Below are positions 42,401 through 57,400 of a stretch of DNA of 64,000 nucleotides, one piece after another. The stretch's first letter is position 1. Every line of letters starts with the position of its first letter. This DNA is from Lutraria lutraria (taxonomy: Eukaryota > Mollusca > Bivalvia > Venerida > Mactridae), in assembly GCA_964023205.1 (NCBI GenBank), contig OZ026843.1, positions 4,201,029-4,265,028 on the forward strand. The letters run 5' to 3'. The position numbers and the translations under genes are program-made. The notes under the pieces are model-generated. The model saw only the letters and a list, made by a program, of their open reading frames with translations, had not been told where the DNA came from and did no database searches.

Positions 42401-45400
42401 TGTGTTGTTATATCTGAACCTACGGTGACATATACATTTCAAATATTTTCAAGTTGTTATATGTGTTGTATTGTAACGATGTACATGGTGTACAAGTTGT
42501 AAATAAAAGTCTGTTCTCTTCTGTTCTTATCAGTACTCCGCACAAAGGACACTAGTGTGAAAAATAGCCCTCGTGAACCGAAGTGTCACTGACCATACAT
42601 ATGCAACTAGATGTTGACATTCTTGCATGCTTTTATCTGCGGTTAGGCTGGTCGAGTAGTTAAACTCTAGCCCCTAACTGCGGCGTCAACATCTGGAATA
42701 TTCATGTGTGGGGAAGTTGTCCAGTTAGCTCTCTGAATGGCTGCAGATCTTCCTTTTTAATCAGTAAGCTAGAAAAGTCGCCTTAAGATCATAGCTGTTG
42801 ATGTGACTTTAAACCCAATTACAAAAAAACATGTACATATATACCAACATAGTTAACTGACTGATTGGTTCTTAAAAAACAACATGTTTTTTATCTTGGA
42901 AATGGCTTTCGCAGATTAATTATACACAATACATAACAAAACAATTATGTAGCTGTGTGTTATGTGAACACTTCGCAGTTATTTGATCATGTGTAACATA
43001 TTGTCATTGAATTGAAATTAGGATTCACACATCGTGTGGTTCATACTATGTCATCAAAATATAAAAACGACCAAGCAGTGTTATCAAATTCACACTTATA
43101 AGAAGCCGCCACTTTACAGTCATTTGAAGAGCTGTTCCCGTTACACTATGAACTGTCGACTAATATCATATGAACTCGAATTCAAAGAGAACACGAAAAA
43201 GTAATAAGATTATTAACATAAAATTTGATGTAAAACTACCAGTTAAATAGAATACATAGTCGATACATTAAATGTAGAGATTTCTTATCCCGATTTGTTC
43301 ATAGGCCAGTAGTATACGCATATTCATATTGTTCTTTTATTCATACAAAAAAGTCATCTTTATAAATACGTTTGTTTGTAGTTAAGCGACAGACACATAA
43401 AAATTATCGACCAAAACTTTTCTTAGCGATTTTAACATTTCTTTTGTTCTCTCATTTTCATTTTCAGTACAATTATAACTTGTAAGCAACAAATGCCAAC
43501 ATATCTGACATTTTAACAAGTTTGTGTTGTGTTACTGCAAACCGTCATTCTTATAAAAATGACCCAATTTGAATTGTCTTTCATAGGTACGTTTAGGGAT
43601 TCCGGAGCTAGTTTTTTGAAATTTTGTGAAATATATCGTAATACTCGTTCAAATACAAATGAAAGTAGAAGTAGTTTCAGGAAAAAGTGTAAAGACAACT
43701 TCTTTTTTACAGCATCTATTCTATTAGTCTTCAATATTTCTTCAATATTTCAATTGATGATGATGACGTATCGGTACATAGACGAACATTTGGTCTGGAA
43801 GATACAGTAATACAATAGATAATGCGCATACATGTAGATATGTCAACAAATTGTTCGGCACACGCCCGTGCTAAATTTGTCTTAGGACTTTTTTATTTAT
43901 ATCTTATACGTGAATCTGTAATGCAACAATAACCATCGATCCCCTTTGACTAACCGAACCCCCAAACAAATATTTCCATGTTCAACATCCCGTGTTATTT
44001 TTTTCTAGGCGCAATTTGCAATATGCTTGTCCTTTGTCGTCGTATCCGCATCACCTTCTACTTCCTTGATAACAGTAATGCTTGTTTCTTTGCATGCGAG
44101 ACTGACGTCGCTTTGGTGTGACAGAATACACTTAAGATAAAGTGCAAGACGACACTCTAGACCAAACGCTTGTATAACTCCAATCAGAAGCTCAAGGCAG
44201 CATGACATTGGTAAGTCATTAGCAAGTCATTGTCACGCCCGTTTATCTAAGCGAAGCACTGTTTTGATCCATTTTTTACAGTGATGCAATATCGAGTTCA
44301 TAAACCTATTTATTTCATGTTTGAATCACCTTGATGTTTTTATGTTTGTTTTGCCAGATTAGTCGATCGAAAATCTAACCTTGTCATGAAGGTCAGTTGA
44401 CTCAAAGTCCCATTGGGTCAATCGGCAACAACATTATTGTCTGATTGGTCAATCGGCAACAGCATCATTGTCTGATTGGTCAATCGGTAACAGCATCATT
44501 GTCTGATTGGTCAGTCGGCAACGTTTTGTTTATCAACAATTCTATTGATTTTGATTTTTTGACCGATTTATATTCTTGCGATGCTATTTTGTTAAACGAA
44601 CGGCTAAGCATTTCAATTTCTTGTTCAAATTTTTGTAAAGTACAACAAAAACATTCAAAATGTGAAGCTGTCGTGCTTATGTCATGAATTCCTTTCTAAA
44701 TTACAGACTTGTATCATGGATGCGACTAAGATATACCAACGCCATTTTAAGAAATTTATAAAACGTGTAACTAAGGTTAGTTTGCTCACATTTTATATCG
44801 AATATATGTTTTATTACCAGAACGTTGTCTTATTCAGACGTGTCATTGAAGTAGGCCGATATCTAAAAACTTATTACAACTCTCGAAAAACTCATGCATA
44901 TATTTTACGATATATCATTTAAAACCCACTTTTGTTCCGTGGGGTGCCTTCTTACCATTTCCCATTTCTTGAATCATTTTTATATTGGGTCTGTGTGTTC
45001 GGACTCTTTCGTTAAATTCTTTTGTTAAATTCTTCCGTTCTTACTTTCTTGAAGTACACAGTGCGTACTATGTCGCATGCAATTAAACCATCCAATCAAT
45101 GCGAACTGGAATGTTATTTAGTTCTCCTCGTACTGTACTAGAAATTTTAGAAGTAAGATTTGTTTCGGTTCATTAGAAGTCTTTAATTTCTCAAGTTACA
45201 GTTCACTTGCAAAATTATCCAGAAGAACGTTCACAATGTTCGTTAACACATTAGTAAGTAATAAACAAATTAGGAACGTAACATAATATCTTCATTAACT
45301 ACATTATTTACTTACTTATGTCTACGACCAACATAATAATGTACTTACTGTAAATGTGTAGAATACGTGCTTCTTTCAATGAAGACAAATCGAGAAAAGA

Positions 45401-48400
45401 AATCTAGGTTAAGTATAAATGGAATGACGTTTAGTAAACACAGCGTGTCACAAGATGGTACATGAAACATTATAATTATGCTAGTCTTACAATACAAAAT
45501 AAGAAAATATTCCAAGGAAATACCATAAGGGATAAATGGCTACTATTCAATGTACACCGTCTAAATCAGAAACCAACCAATCTACGTGAGTTAAAAAAAA
45601 TTATTCAAATTTAAAAAAGATAGCGCCCATTGTCACACAACAGCCAACATAGCAAAATACATATTAACAAACCCATTCCAACTCTTATTAACCTTTATTG
45701 ATCAGAATCATTCACCGAATACAACATTCCATCTTACTCTTCAAATTTTATGTATCAGCAATATGATAAAGCGAAATCTTAATGGTGAGCGAGCGATGGC
45801 GTGTGATGCTATATCATCAACATCATTTAACCATTTGATAGTAGGAAAACAATCGAATATTGACTCTTCTGCATTTCGTTTATTTCGTTACGTGTGCTAA
45901 TTTCTTTTGTCGGCGCTCCAGCACCTTCTAATTACAGCTCCAATTAGTGACCGTCTTGTTAGTTGTATAATGCGAATCTGAATTAGTTAAGCATACCGAT
46001 ACTGGTATATTTATTCATAATCATGAGGTCTTTGCCCATTGACTTAATGACTCCAAATACATTCTTTGCTATCAAAAAGCATTTATTTACGTCAACATAA
46101 AGATGTGAGGAAAATATGAAAACCACTAAAATTATCTTCGAAGCACGATATTTGGGAGTTACAAATACTTAATAATCAGTTATAATTAACATCTTCATTG
46201 AATGAATTAAGTTGCTTAATATATACAAGTTTTGCCTAATCAAATACAGTAACTTAAGCAAATGAGTGCTCTTTAAAACAGTTCATAATGGTCTTTGAAT
46301 TAGTTTTTATTTCCAAAGGAATGTTATGTTAGTATTATGGCTATTCAAGAATTAACTCTGATTATTATTGAACAAATTCGACATTCATTTATGTCTTCGT
46401 GTAGTTTATAAATTGAAAGTGCAACTTTTACATTGACAGGAATCATGTTCAGTGTGTGGTTCACTTACGTAACTAAAAATATAATATATCAATCGTCGAA
46501 GTTTGCTATTATCATATGATATAGTAAAGATAAAAAGTAAAAAAAAAACGTTCATGGTTAATTAGATACAACAAGAGCTATCAAGTATCAGCATGAGACA
46601 GGTACATGCTGCTGATACCAGTGAAATACCAATCAATGGAAAGGTGCAAGTTCTCTGATATTACGTTCTATACGTCTTATATTGCAATAACAATCAATGA
46701 TTATAATAAGTGAAATGAGGAGAAGACTTTTATGGAAATACCAAATGTTACAGCACGAACACTACGTAACGTGTCACTGTCATATATATATCCATATACT
46801 TCATGATAGTAAAATGATCACATCACTATTAGCCCATTGTAAAATGAAAAATATTTTATTTCACATTACTCTAATGAAAATATTTTTAAAAATCAGGGTT
46901 TTATTATTAGTATACAACGAAAATTGTAAACACACGCCACCTTTGGTAAAGACAAAATATGGCCTTTCTTGACAGGTAGCCTTTATTCGGAGATTTGTTT
47001 GTTCTATAGAATGAATGACGGTTTTTAAATGTTGGCTTTTATTCACAGTCTGTCATCTCTTCACAGGTTGGACTATATTTGTCGGTGGCTGGTAACACAG
47101 GTTTGACTATATAACTGAAATACAGATAACACACTGAGTATGCGATTGTGCTTGTAATAACATTCGTCTGGCGTTTGTTTGAGTCATTATCAGGTCATTG
47201 ATGAATGTCTCATGGGGTATATTGTTATGTGCATATTTTTGCTATATAGTACGTGAATAGTGTAGAATGACAAAAATAGTTTTAGTCTACTGTCAATTCT
47301 TCTATCTGGCTAATCTGTTATCTTTTCATTCTGATGTCTGTTGTGCGTCCTTTATTTTGCGTGTGTGGCAATTCTGTTAATGTCATCAAGAAAACTTTTG
47401 TTATTTTATATATGTTATCATAATTATATCGGTTACTTATTGATGTCAAGTCAATTAGGATTCTCTAGTTATCAAGGTCATTGTTAATATTATCTGATTT
47501 GTGTTGCGTGTGAGGCCAAACCTAGTCTCAATTAGCATTACATTTTCATAAATCTCTTGTATAAGTGGATTGAAATACATCTCATTAGAAGCCTAATAAG
47601 TCACTTATTTTTGCAGAATGATTCTTTCTTCGTTTTCATTGGCTGGTTTATCTACCGGAATAAAATATACGTCAGAGTATAAGTACAAATAATAATGTAC
47701 AGTAGATATGTTAAAAATATTTTTGGAACGCTAATCAACCAAGTGATGTAGGAATAAAGGATCGCCCTTCTTGGAGTGTAGTCTTGATGCCATTCTATGA
47801 CACAAAAGTGAAGTATTTGGTGCACACATGTATAACCACTTGTTTGTCTGCCTGAACAGTGTCGGTGTAATTTTTAAACAGTTATTACTTCAAGTATGTG
47901 TAGTACGATAAAGATTGAGTCCGTGAGGGGAAATCACAGTTTGCACTATGTCTGGTACGGCTCTTAATTTCAATAGTAGGCTATGAACGAACAGAACGTT
48001 TTGATTGGTTATTTCCATTGCCACAAACAGTAATCACTACTTACGCAAACACACGTACAGCGACAAACAAAATAGAATGGCATGCCTCTACTAGGCCGAC
48101 TAACTTGGCTCTCAAAAAATGAACTTCATCGACCAGAAAAAATATTTATTCTCTATGTGGTAATTCATAAAGATATCGTGTTCTTGTTTCATACAAAGAA
48201 ATGGTTAATAGGTTTGCTCAGATGCACACTTACTTAATGGGTGCACCTGTTTCTTAACTTCAGTTTTTGAACTTAATACCTCGACGAAGCGAAGGAAATA
48301 TTCGTATCCTTAAATAAATATGTTATAAATCAAATGTCTTTACTTATTTTATTTCCAATTCTCTCAATTTTCAATAGAGAAACGAAACTTCTTACGACCA

Positions 48401-51400
48401 GAACTAAAATACATTTGTAGTCTAATGATGGTATCATATACGTGCCGTGTTTTATTACACCATTACCTTGTCGTATCATTTGGTAACAATAATTGTTGAA
48501 CGATGACAATGCAAATATGTCTCATATATACGAGGAACGTGGGCGGCTTCAAGGAATGCAGAACTAGAACTGCACAAAGAAATGGATGAACGACAAACAT
48601 ATTATGTACAAATAATCATCACATCATACAACACATGCAAACATGCGAACCCAAAGTTTCATGGCGAATATTAAACATCACAATAACCGTTTGGATGACA
48701 AATCAATTCAGATGATTGTAATATCCCGTTGTTTTTGATATATATGCGTCACTTTGACAAACAGCTAATTAAGTTTAGGTTTTAATTCATATAATCATGA
48801 AAATGTGAATATAAAAATAATATATTATTTTCGCTAACTAGGCCATAATAAAAATATACAGCAAGAACAATATGTATATACATGGACAAGTAGAGGACAT
48901 CGAACGCGAAAGAAGAACAAGAAGACAAGTAGAGCATCATGTCTAATCTTTGATGTAATGTTTGTCATATTGTTATTAATTACTGTCCTGATTACGGTCC
49001 ATACATGACATTAATTTATGATATAACTTATGACGCCCGAATTATTCGAGTATGTAGTCTTTTTCTGATTGTATTCTAGAGATGACTTTCTTACGAAGTA
49101 CTGATTCTTTGAGATGCTTATTCTACCAATAAGATAGAAGTGAGGTGTATACTTTCATAGTCATTATAAATATCATCAAAATTAAGATTATGAATAAAAA
49201 TAAAGTGAATGTTGTGAGTGACCAGTTTTTACTTTCTGGTGCGAATTTAGGGTTGAATCCATGAAAATTGCTGAAAAAATTAACGTATTCCCCAAACTAA
49301 TAACTGTGTCAGAACCACGCGAAATACCAATCAAAGGACATGTGAACATATCTTGTCTCCAGAAGATTTCACGATCACAGACAATAATATACTTGCTAAG
49401 AAACAAATTGAAATTGTACCGATACTTCTACCTAAGATTGGTTACTAAGTTATATTGGCGACAAATACGAAAACTATGTCACTGCAATTACGGGAGAACA
49501 GCGGAATAAACTTTATGTAAGTCTAAATGATGCCTAGGTTCTATATTTCAAAGTACTGTATAGTGTTTACTGTGGTGGCACTGTCTATATATACTTGGTA
49601 AACACTATAGTGTTAATAGGTAGTTATTACATTGCTACTATGTTGGTAATATTATACATTTGTATAGATATAATTACTACTATTCTGGTACCATACACTG
49701 CTACTCTTTTTTGCACCATAGTTATGGTTAAATGTTGAACAATGTCTGTAAATACTATGTTTGCATGGTGACAATATATTTTGACAAAGCTGGAAATAAA
49801 TAAAATTATTTAAAAAAAAAAATATTGAATTTCTTCCTTCATCATCAAAAGGAAATGATAGAATATCAGCGGTGAGGTTGTCGATACAATGATTATAGAT
49901 CTTTAAAGTAGCTAATTAGTATCTTTTCTATATAAGCTACATCCCAATCACCATCATATTCCACCAAATAAAGTATCGACACATTCTTAGCTCACATAGC
50001 GACTGATAATTAAGACGCCCTCATTATAACTGATCAATTAGATTTTTTCAGGCTGGGTTTCAATATTTTCACTGTAATAACTTGCAGATAAAACCACATC
50101 AGTATTAACATTTGGCATATTTTTACAAAAGCTCTTTAAATCCTAATGTTTTTATTATGAATAAGCTATATAATGATTAAATTGTCGTAACAGTGAATTA
50201 AAATAACCACACCAATATCAAGAGACTATAAATCAATTCAATGAGACACATTGCTTTTTTTATACAGAAATGAAAAAAAGTGCTAATCAGTATAAAGTCT
50301 TTGTTGTCCAAAACATGTTTATGGAAATCATAAAGCAAAGAAGCATCAGTACACCATTGCAATATTTGATCAAACCGTTTAAGAGACACTTTTTCGTTTC
50401 TTCAATCACATTTTAACCTTTTTATAGTAATTACTAGTAGTTAAGTAATTTGATAAAAGTGCAATATGTCCATGGAAGTTATTCAGACAATTCTTTTTCA
50501 AGTTCCAGCATTCGGAATTCTTTCTGGCTTATGCAATGACGATTGTGCCAGGAGGCACATTTAACAGCTCACATTTCTTCCACACCCAAAATGAATCAAA
50601 ACAAACCCATTGCGTTCTGTTGTAATGATAGAAGATTAGGCTCAACGTGTGTTTGCATTAACAAGCAAGATAATAGTGGTCATTCACATATTAAACAATT
50701 AAGTAATAACTTAACTTACAGGTTATTAAATAAGGTAAGTATTGTGAAAAATTGAATTTGGTAAAAGTTTCTTTTCGATCGCAAACTTCATTATTGCTTT
50801 ATTGGAAAACTCGAACAGTTGTATGACTGGCTCTCTTAAGTAAAGATAAAAGTGATGTTTAAATGACATGTACCTCATTGGAAAGAGAAAAATGACTTTG
50901 AAGTCCAATTTGTCATCTGTTATAATAATTACAAATACAAATTTACTTCAAGAATCGTAGGTAGAAGCAACTTAAACGATTCTTAACAGTTAATTTGTGT
51001 ACATACATAAGGATTGTAGACAATTTAAAAGGAAGTACATGAACATGATCAAACGAATCAGACATCAATGGAAAAACGACATATCCGCCCAAATTGATCA
51101 TTATGCTGTTTCATGAATCTGAAAAAAATCGGTAGATTTTCTTTTCCATTTTTCCAATGACTGTCACGTGATAGAAGGGAATAATGAGGCTAATTATAAG
51201 ACAAAACAACTTCAAATATACAAAGGAGCAATTTTAAGAACAAATCATCATTATTGGAAATTTAGTAAGGAGTGGCATGTTGTTAATGTATACAGTCAAT
51301 CATATGTACAAAGGCCACAGTTGGTTACGACAAATTGCAGCCTTATTGAAAAATGAGCTTTATCTAGGTGTCTTTTTGTTGTAAATAATCAGTGAAAGGT

Positions 51401-54400
51401 TGTCATAGAATGGCTTTTATTCACAGTGTAGCCTTTAGTCAGACGTGGCTGCAAACAAAGGTTTGATTGTAAATAAAATGCAATATAATCTAATATATGT
51501 ATATACGATATTATGGAGCTTTGTACACTGATCAATAATACAATAAAAATACTTTTGAAATTTGTCTTATTATTATTTGCTTCCAGTGCAGTCTAGCACC
51601 AAGACATATTTTCTGACATGACAATTAATAAATATGGGCACTATTATGGCTAGTGAATACTACTTTGTCATCGTTTAATCAGTCGTTGAATGTTATGCTC
51701 GTATTAATTGCTTCCCGGGAACGGGTTATTTATGCCATAGTCACGTTTTCATTCGCCTTGTTTTATTTCATGTCAGGTATGAAAGTAGATGCTAAAATAT
51801 TCAAACATGCCTTAATTGAGTGTTATTGTTTTTAGTCATTTGTCACATATTGTCTCATGATGCGTTTATGTCGGCGCAGTTTGTACGCAACATGCCATTT
51901 AGGAATATAGGCACAAGCCAATCTGCTGAGCTTTGACATTGTTCGTTTCAAAGAAAAGGCTCAATTAAAGAAACATAATAGAGATACTAGTAACAATGTT
52001 TTGAAAATTTGATCATAATTATAACTACATGTATTTTGCAATCAAAGCACAATGTGCTTGTAAAGACACTAATTTGTTTCTCGTCGTTGAAACAGCATTC
52101 TACACATAAAGGTAGTAACATAATCTTTGGCTTGAACCTAAGACATCTTAAAAGGAAAAGTTTTTGTAAAAATGTTCATTTCACAAATTATCTTTTAATT
52201 ATCATGAAAGAACTAAGTTGATTAAATTGAAAATTATAATGAAAGTTAAAACGATAAGCAAACATTTTAAAATGGATTCACAACATTGAGAGTATAAAAC
52301 AAGCCGAATTGTAGACTGTATTTGATCAAAAATACTTTATCGATGGAAACCCTTTTTATAAAGGTTTAACTGAACAAATTTCTATATCCATAATGACATC
52401 AAGCCAACTTCAAAATTAAATCTTCCATTAACAAAGAAAGTTTATATTCAGCGTCATTGCATACACGAAAACGCAGTGTCCTATAGGAATGCAGAAATCA
52501 TATCTCCCTATCTTATAATATTCAACTATTCCGGAGCAATACTTATCCTACTGAAAGGTGAGAAAAAAGATCCAAGGGAAATTCAACTTGCTAAACCATC
52601 CAACTTTCCACATAGACTACTTTACTTTACTCATCATTGCTCACACCAACCCCGGTACGAAACAACATAATCAAACAGAGCCAAACACAACCACACGGCT
52701 TATCAGAACATTCACCAACTCTTACAACAACACAAACATACGGCTCACCAGAATCCCCCCCCTACCCTAAGAACAGTCTAGCCAAGTCCATCAACCAATC
52801 AGCACAATTAACACTAACATCCACGACACAACGCGCATACAACAGAACATCGCCAAACAAAATTATGAAGAAAAAAACAAACAACGACACAAAACTTCAA
52901 CATGTCCAAGAGTATCAAAATAGAACTGTTCTCGGTAAAGAAAATAGCAAATGAAACGTAATCTCGCCGTTGTGAGTAAATGAATTTTTTACAGGTTGGT
53001 GTTTGTGTTTAATCCATCAATATGTTATTGCTTTTCGGCGAGCTTTTATGATAATCATACTCTGTTATTCAAAACCCTAGACTTGATCAAACAAATAGAT
53101 TAATGGACGCAAATTGAAACTATTTTCACCCAGTTCCTATCTATTTGTAGAATCCCTTCCGACAAATAAAACAAATAGACATAAAAGTTATATCATACGA
53201 ACAATTTTCTCCATGGCATAATTGTGAAATGAATCGAAAATTACCACCGATTTAATATAATCTACAATATTTCCCTGTAGAATTTTTGAAATCCAGTGAT
53301 ATCATTCTAATTGCGGGTTCATTCACCATTAATATTTTGTTCTATTTCTTTCATATCTAATAGAGAATATAAAGGTAGTTCCACATTCAAATCTGCTGGT
53401 AACATTTTCGTCCACAAAATTGCCTGCATGGCTTAAATTCACACAATCAATACTCTGAATATCAAAGTGTCGTTCATTCAGTAAATTGACGAAGCTAAGA
53501 AGCTCATGAACTCATACCTTTTCATCCATCGTTTTAAGAATTTGTCTTTAAAGTCTTTTTAAACGATGTTGGAATTAATTGTATGTTCATACTCCATCCT
53601 GATAGTTTCCAAGGTGAATTCGAGGGTATATTTTCCTCAGGAATTTAACGTCGCACCAAAATATCAAGATCATTTGACGACTTTTGAATTATTAATGGTG
53701 GAGGAAGAGCCAAAACATGTATACATATTGATAGATTCATCAACTTTCCGTACGTTAGCTGGACAGTTTCATAATTGTGATATTTGGTCCAGATTTCAAT
53801 TCTAACTCAGTGAGAGTAGTCAGAGATCATTACCATTCGACGACGGGAGACCCCAGTTCAAAGAATTTATTATCACATGACTGTTTGGTCAAAGATCTTT
53901 TAGTATATTCATGCTGTTCAGGTATCTTTAATTAGTTGTTAATCCCCGTCATTAGCGCCGCACTTGACGCTGTGTCCTTATGGAATGCAATTGCTCAGTT
54001 GTCGCTCGGGCAATAGTAGAGCCCATATATAAACTGGATCCCGCTGACTCTGTGTTTACAATGCGCACTACGACATGGAACGGGAATCAGATTAACATTC
54101 ATATAGTCTACTAGTTGTTTTCTAGACGAATTATACCTATGAGTATTAGTTTATTATAGCTGTTTGCGAGTATATAGTGTAGTGTCTATTACTAGTTTGG
54201 CTAATCCTGGCCATTTGATTGGCTAATGGTGATGACTGAATCTATTAATAGTTGACATGTAAGTAAATCATGAAGGCATTGCCTAGATAGGTTGTTGTGT
54301 GGCTATTTGAAGTTCAATGTGGTTGTGTGATAGTGCTCAGATTTATGGTGAATTCGTAAACATTTAGGGTTGATTCTATTTGATTGATGTAGGGTATGAT

Positions 54401-57400
54401 ATTAACATGTGCTTGTGAACTAAAAACATGAATTTATTCATTTGTCAAATACTCATGATTGTCATTATAATGTGTATTACTCAAATCATATAAATATTTT
54501 ATACTCTCCTTAATGGAGGATTGAATAAAATATACTTTATGAAAAAGCAACTTCATACAAAAAACATAAACCAATAAGCTTCTGGTAATTCGTCTACCTA
54601 TAACGTTTTGTTATAGTTTTTCTTGTTAGTTTTCGATTGACCATCCTGGTCATTTAGATGTTTGATATCTGATCGCTATTTGATAACGAGTGCCTGGTTG
54701 ATTGAGAATCTACTATGCAATGATCCAGTCGGTACTTTCTTGAGAACATTTACGCAACTTTCTTCAGTTGCTGGTAAAGAAACCTTATCTGAGCATCAAC
54801 GGCAAAAACACAAGACTTAGTCCACTTAATAATATTTATGATAATTAATTTTAAAATGTGATGTTTACTAAATTATTTTTCGGCGCTCTTTGATGCTTAG
54901 CATCAATGCTTTTCTTGTATTTTTCTTGAATATAGATTCTTCGCGAAAGTTTGTTTATGCGCTTGCAAGTTTTCCGGTAGAACTCAAAACGGAACGAGAC
55001 AATTCTGATGAAATTCATGAACAAGCCTTAATGTTCAGTATACTAGTAAAGCTAAATCAGCAAATTAGAAAATCTTAACTGCCTTGTTGTTGTATGATGT
55101 CATTTAACAATACAAAAGTAACCTCCAGAATGTAATTTTCTGTCGGCTTACCTCTCCCGTTTCCGTTTAATTCTTTTTTGTCTGTTCCTGCATTATCATC
55201 CTCCATTCATTTTTTTGTATGGATATCATATTAATATATAAATTATATGAAGGATTTCCATACTGGCAGGTATATCGAATACGCGGAGAGAATACGTATG
55301 CCAATTGTGTGGCGTTTCTCTGATTGCCTATTCTAAATTCAAATTCATCTGATTTGGAGGAGGGTATTTAGAGCAAACGCCAACAGATAAATAATTACCA
55401 TCATTACATTTGTAGTGACTTTAATTTGCTCAATTGTACGGAATTGTGTTTTGCACAGATTGACTAATCACCCAGGGGCTCTTTCGACATGTTTATTTGG
55501 AAGAACAATCATTTGCATGTAGCTTTGGTGAATGCAATGAAAACACATGCCGATGTATCTCTGTTTACAGAACGTACGGCCCAATTCTAAGTGACTTTAA
55601 TATCGGTAGGAAAAAAGACAATTAGTATTAGCACCTGCTTGGATAAAGTAATTAATCAGCTTTACAGGATTAAGTTTTTGGATCAATTTGCTGTTGTTCA
55701 CATTAAGAGAATTATTCCGAAATCAATGCATAACAATGTGATCTGATCTTGATTCTGTGATTGGCCATTTTGATTCAGGGGGGCTTAAATATTATTTAAC
55801 TCTGTACGGTTGACGTAGATAAAATAATGATATATTAAGCAATGGTAGATTAAGAGCTCATTATCACATATACATATTCTGGACACGTACAAAAAGCATC
55901 TTAATGAAGATATGTAGTGTCATTGTATGGAACATAGATTGCCCAACTACACAAGCACATCCGGTTTAAAAGAGCGTTCGTTCGCGTTATTGTTATGTAG
56001 CTGTTGTTGTGTGGAAACTTCAACATCATAGAGGAAATTGTGCCCTTAACAATTGACGACTAACCGTTCAACCTGGTCGTACGAGTACATAATCCTAACG
56101 GACATAAATAGAATATCATTATGCATGTCTGCGTATCATGGATGTTATCATGATATAACAGCCAATTATAAATGCTTTAATCTAAATGGAGTTTGTAAAA
56201 TTTAATATGAGAGAAAATATGGTTTCATTGAATGTTTTGTTGAAATTAATTATGAAATATATTAACGCTGTACAGTTTTCAGAGTTACGAACATGCTATT
56301 CTTTTTTTACATCAGCATGTATTTGTATTGGAATCTTGACAATAAGGCGACAAAAGTGTCATATACATAATGTTTTTTTGCCTTTTAATAATTCACAAAT
56401 TATAAACACACAAGAAGTACGTCACGTGTATAAACGATGGTGTTTCTGTAGTTAAATGATCAACGGAATTTAGATTTTGTAAGTTACTAAAGAATGATTT
56501 AATTGACCGAGACAAATAATTTCTTTAATTAAAAATGTAAATTTATTGCCGTTACATGTTTAACTTAGATTGAAATAATTAAGCATTTTCAGTATTAATT
56601 AGTTAGATCATCTCTCAACATAATAGTCTGATCAAATATACCCCAAACATATAAGTACGCGCCGTTTCCTATAAATATCCGCATACTAAACAAAGCATTG
56701 TTATATAGATCTATTTTGCTGAAAATAGCATTTTTTAAGCATAAAAAATGTTGCTATCTTCTTTTAGTAAAAATTAATATATTTCTGTTTATTGTTTGGG
56801 GGATATATTGTCGGCTGTAACATATAAAGATCTATATGCTCTACATGTTTGTACTGAAAACGAAAAGATGAAATGAACGAAAAAAATTTCAGCAAAAATG
56901 TTGAAACTTATTTTTTGGTTAGGGGATTTGGAATGAGTCAATCACGGAACTGCAACCAGCAATTTTTAAGGATGGTCCTGTCACTATTTCTTAAGTTCGA
57001 ATTTTTTAAAAAGAATTGGTTTTGTAAGAAAGAATGGTTTCAATCGCAAGCAACAGCCATTGATTTTTATTTTTGTCGGGATTGGCAACCTAAAATAATA
57101 TAGAAAAACTCATTCATAGTTATAAGTAATGTCTATAGTCTAGTCTTTTAAAAGATACAGCTAAAACTGATTATATAGTTCACATGACTGTTCTTGAAGA
57201 TTTTCTTGGTAATAAAATGGGGCAATTAAAGTCACTGATTCACCTCTTGATATTATAATAAATATCTAATGAAATGAGTCTCTACTGACATAAAAAATCA
57301 TCTTTAATCTGAACTCTTTGCAAAAACCATATCGCAATTATAAAGTAATTGATTCTGTGTAGACTTACTACATTTTTGTTTATTAACTATTTTCTCGTAT

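Larger units (their letters stand above)
44523..52590. other. Receptor intron 1, 44.5-52.6 kb
   Basis: Long AT-rich stretch without a supported gene. Plus-strand open frames at 44445-44687 and 44662-44922 follow the CCAAT array but show no domain. It contains small hairpins at 46585-46618 and 49559-49609, and two members of the GCCTTTATTCACAG family (46970-47090 and 51405-51470). Confidence 0.4.

Noticed and set aside
49188..49509. Opposing open frames at 49.19-49.51 kb
   Set aside because: Each gives a plausible-looking peptide but neither matches a known domain or has splice sites. There is not enough evidence to list a gene.
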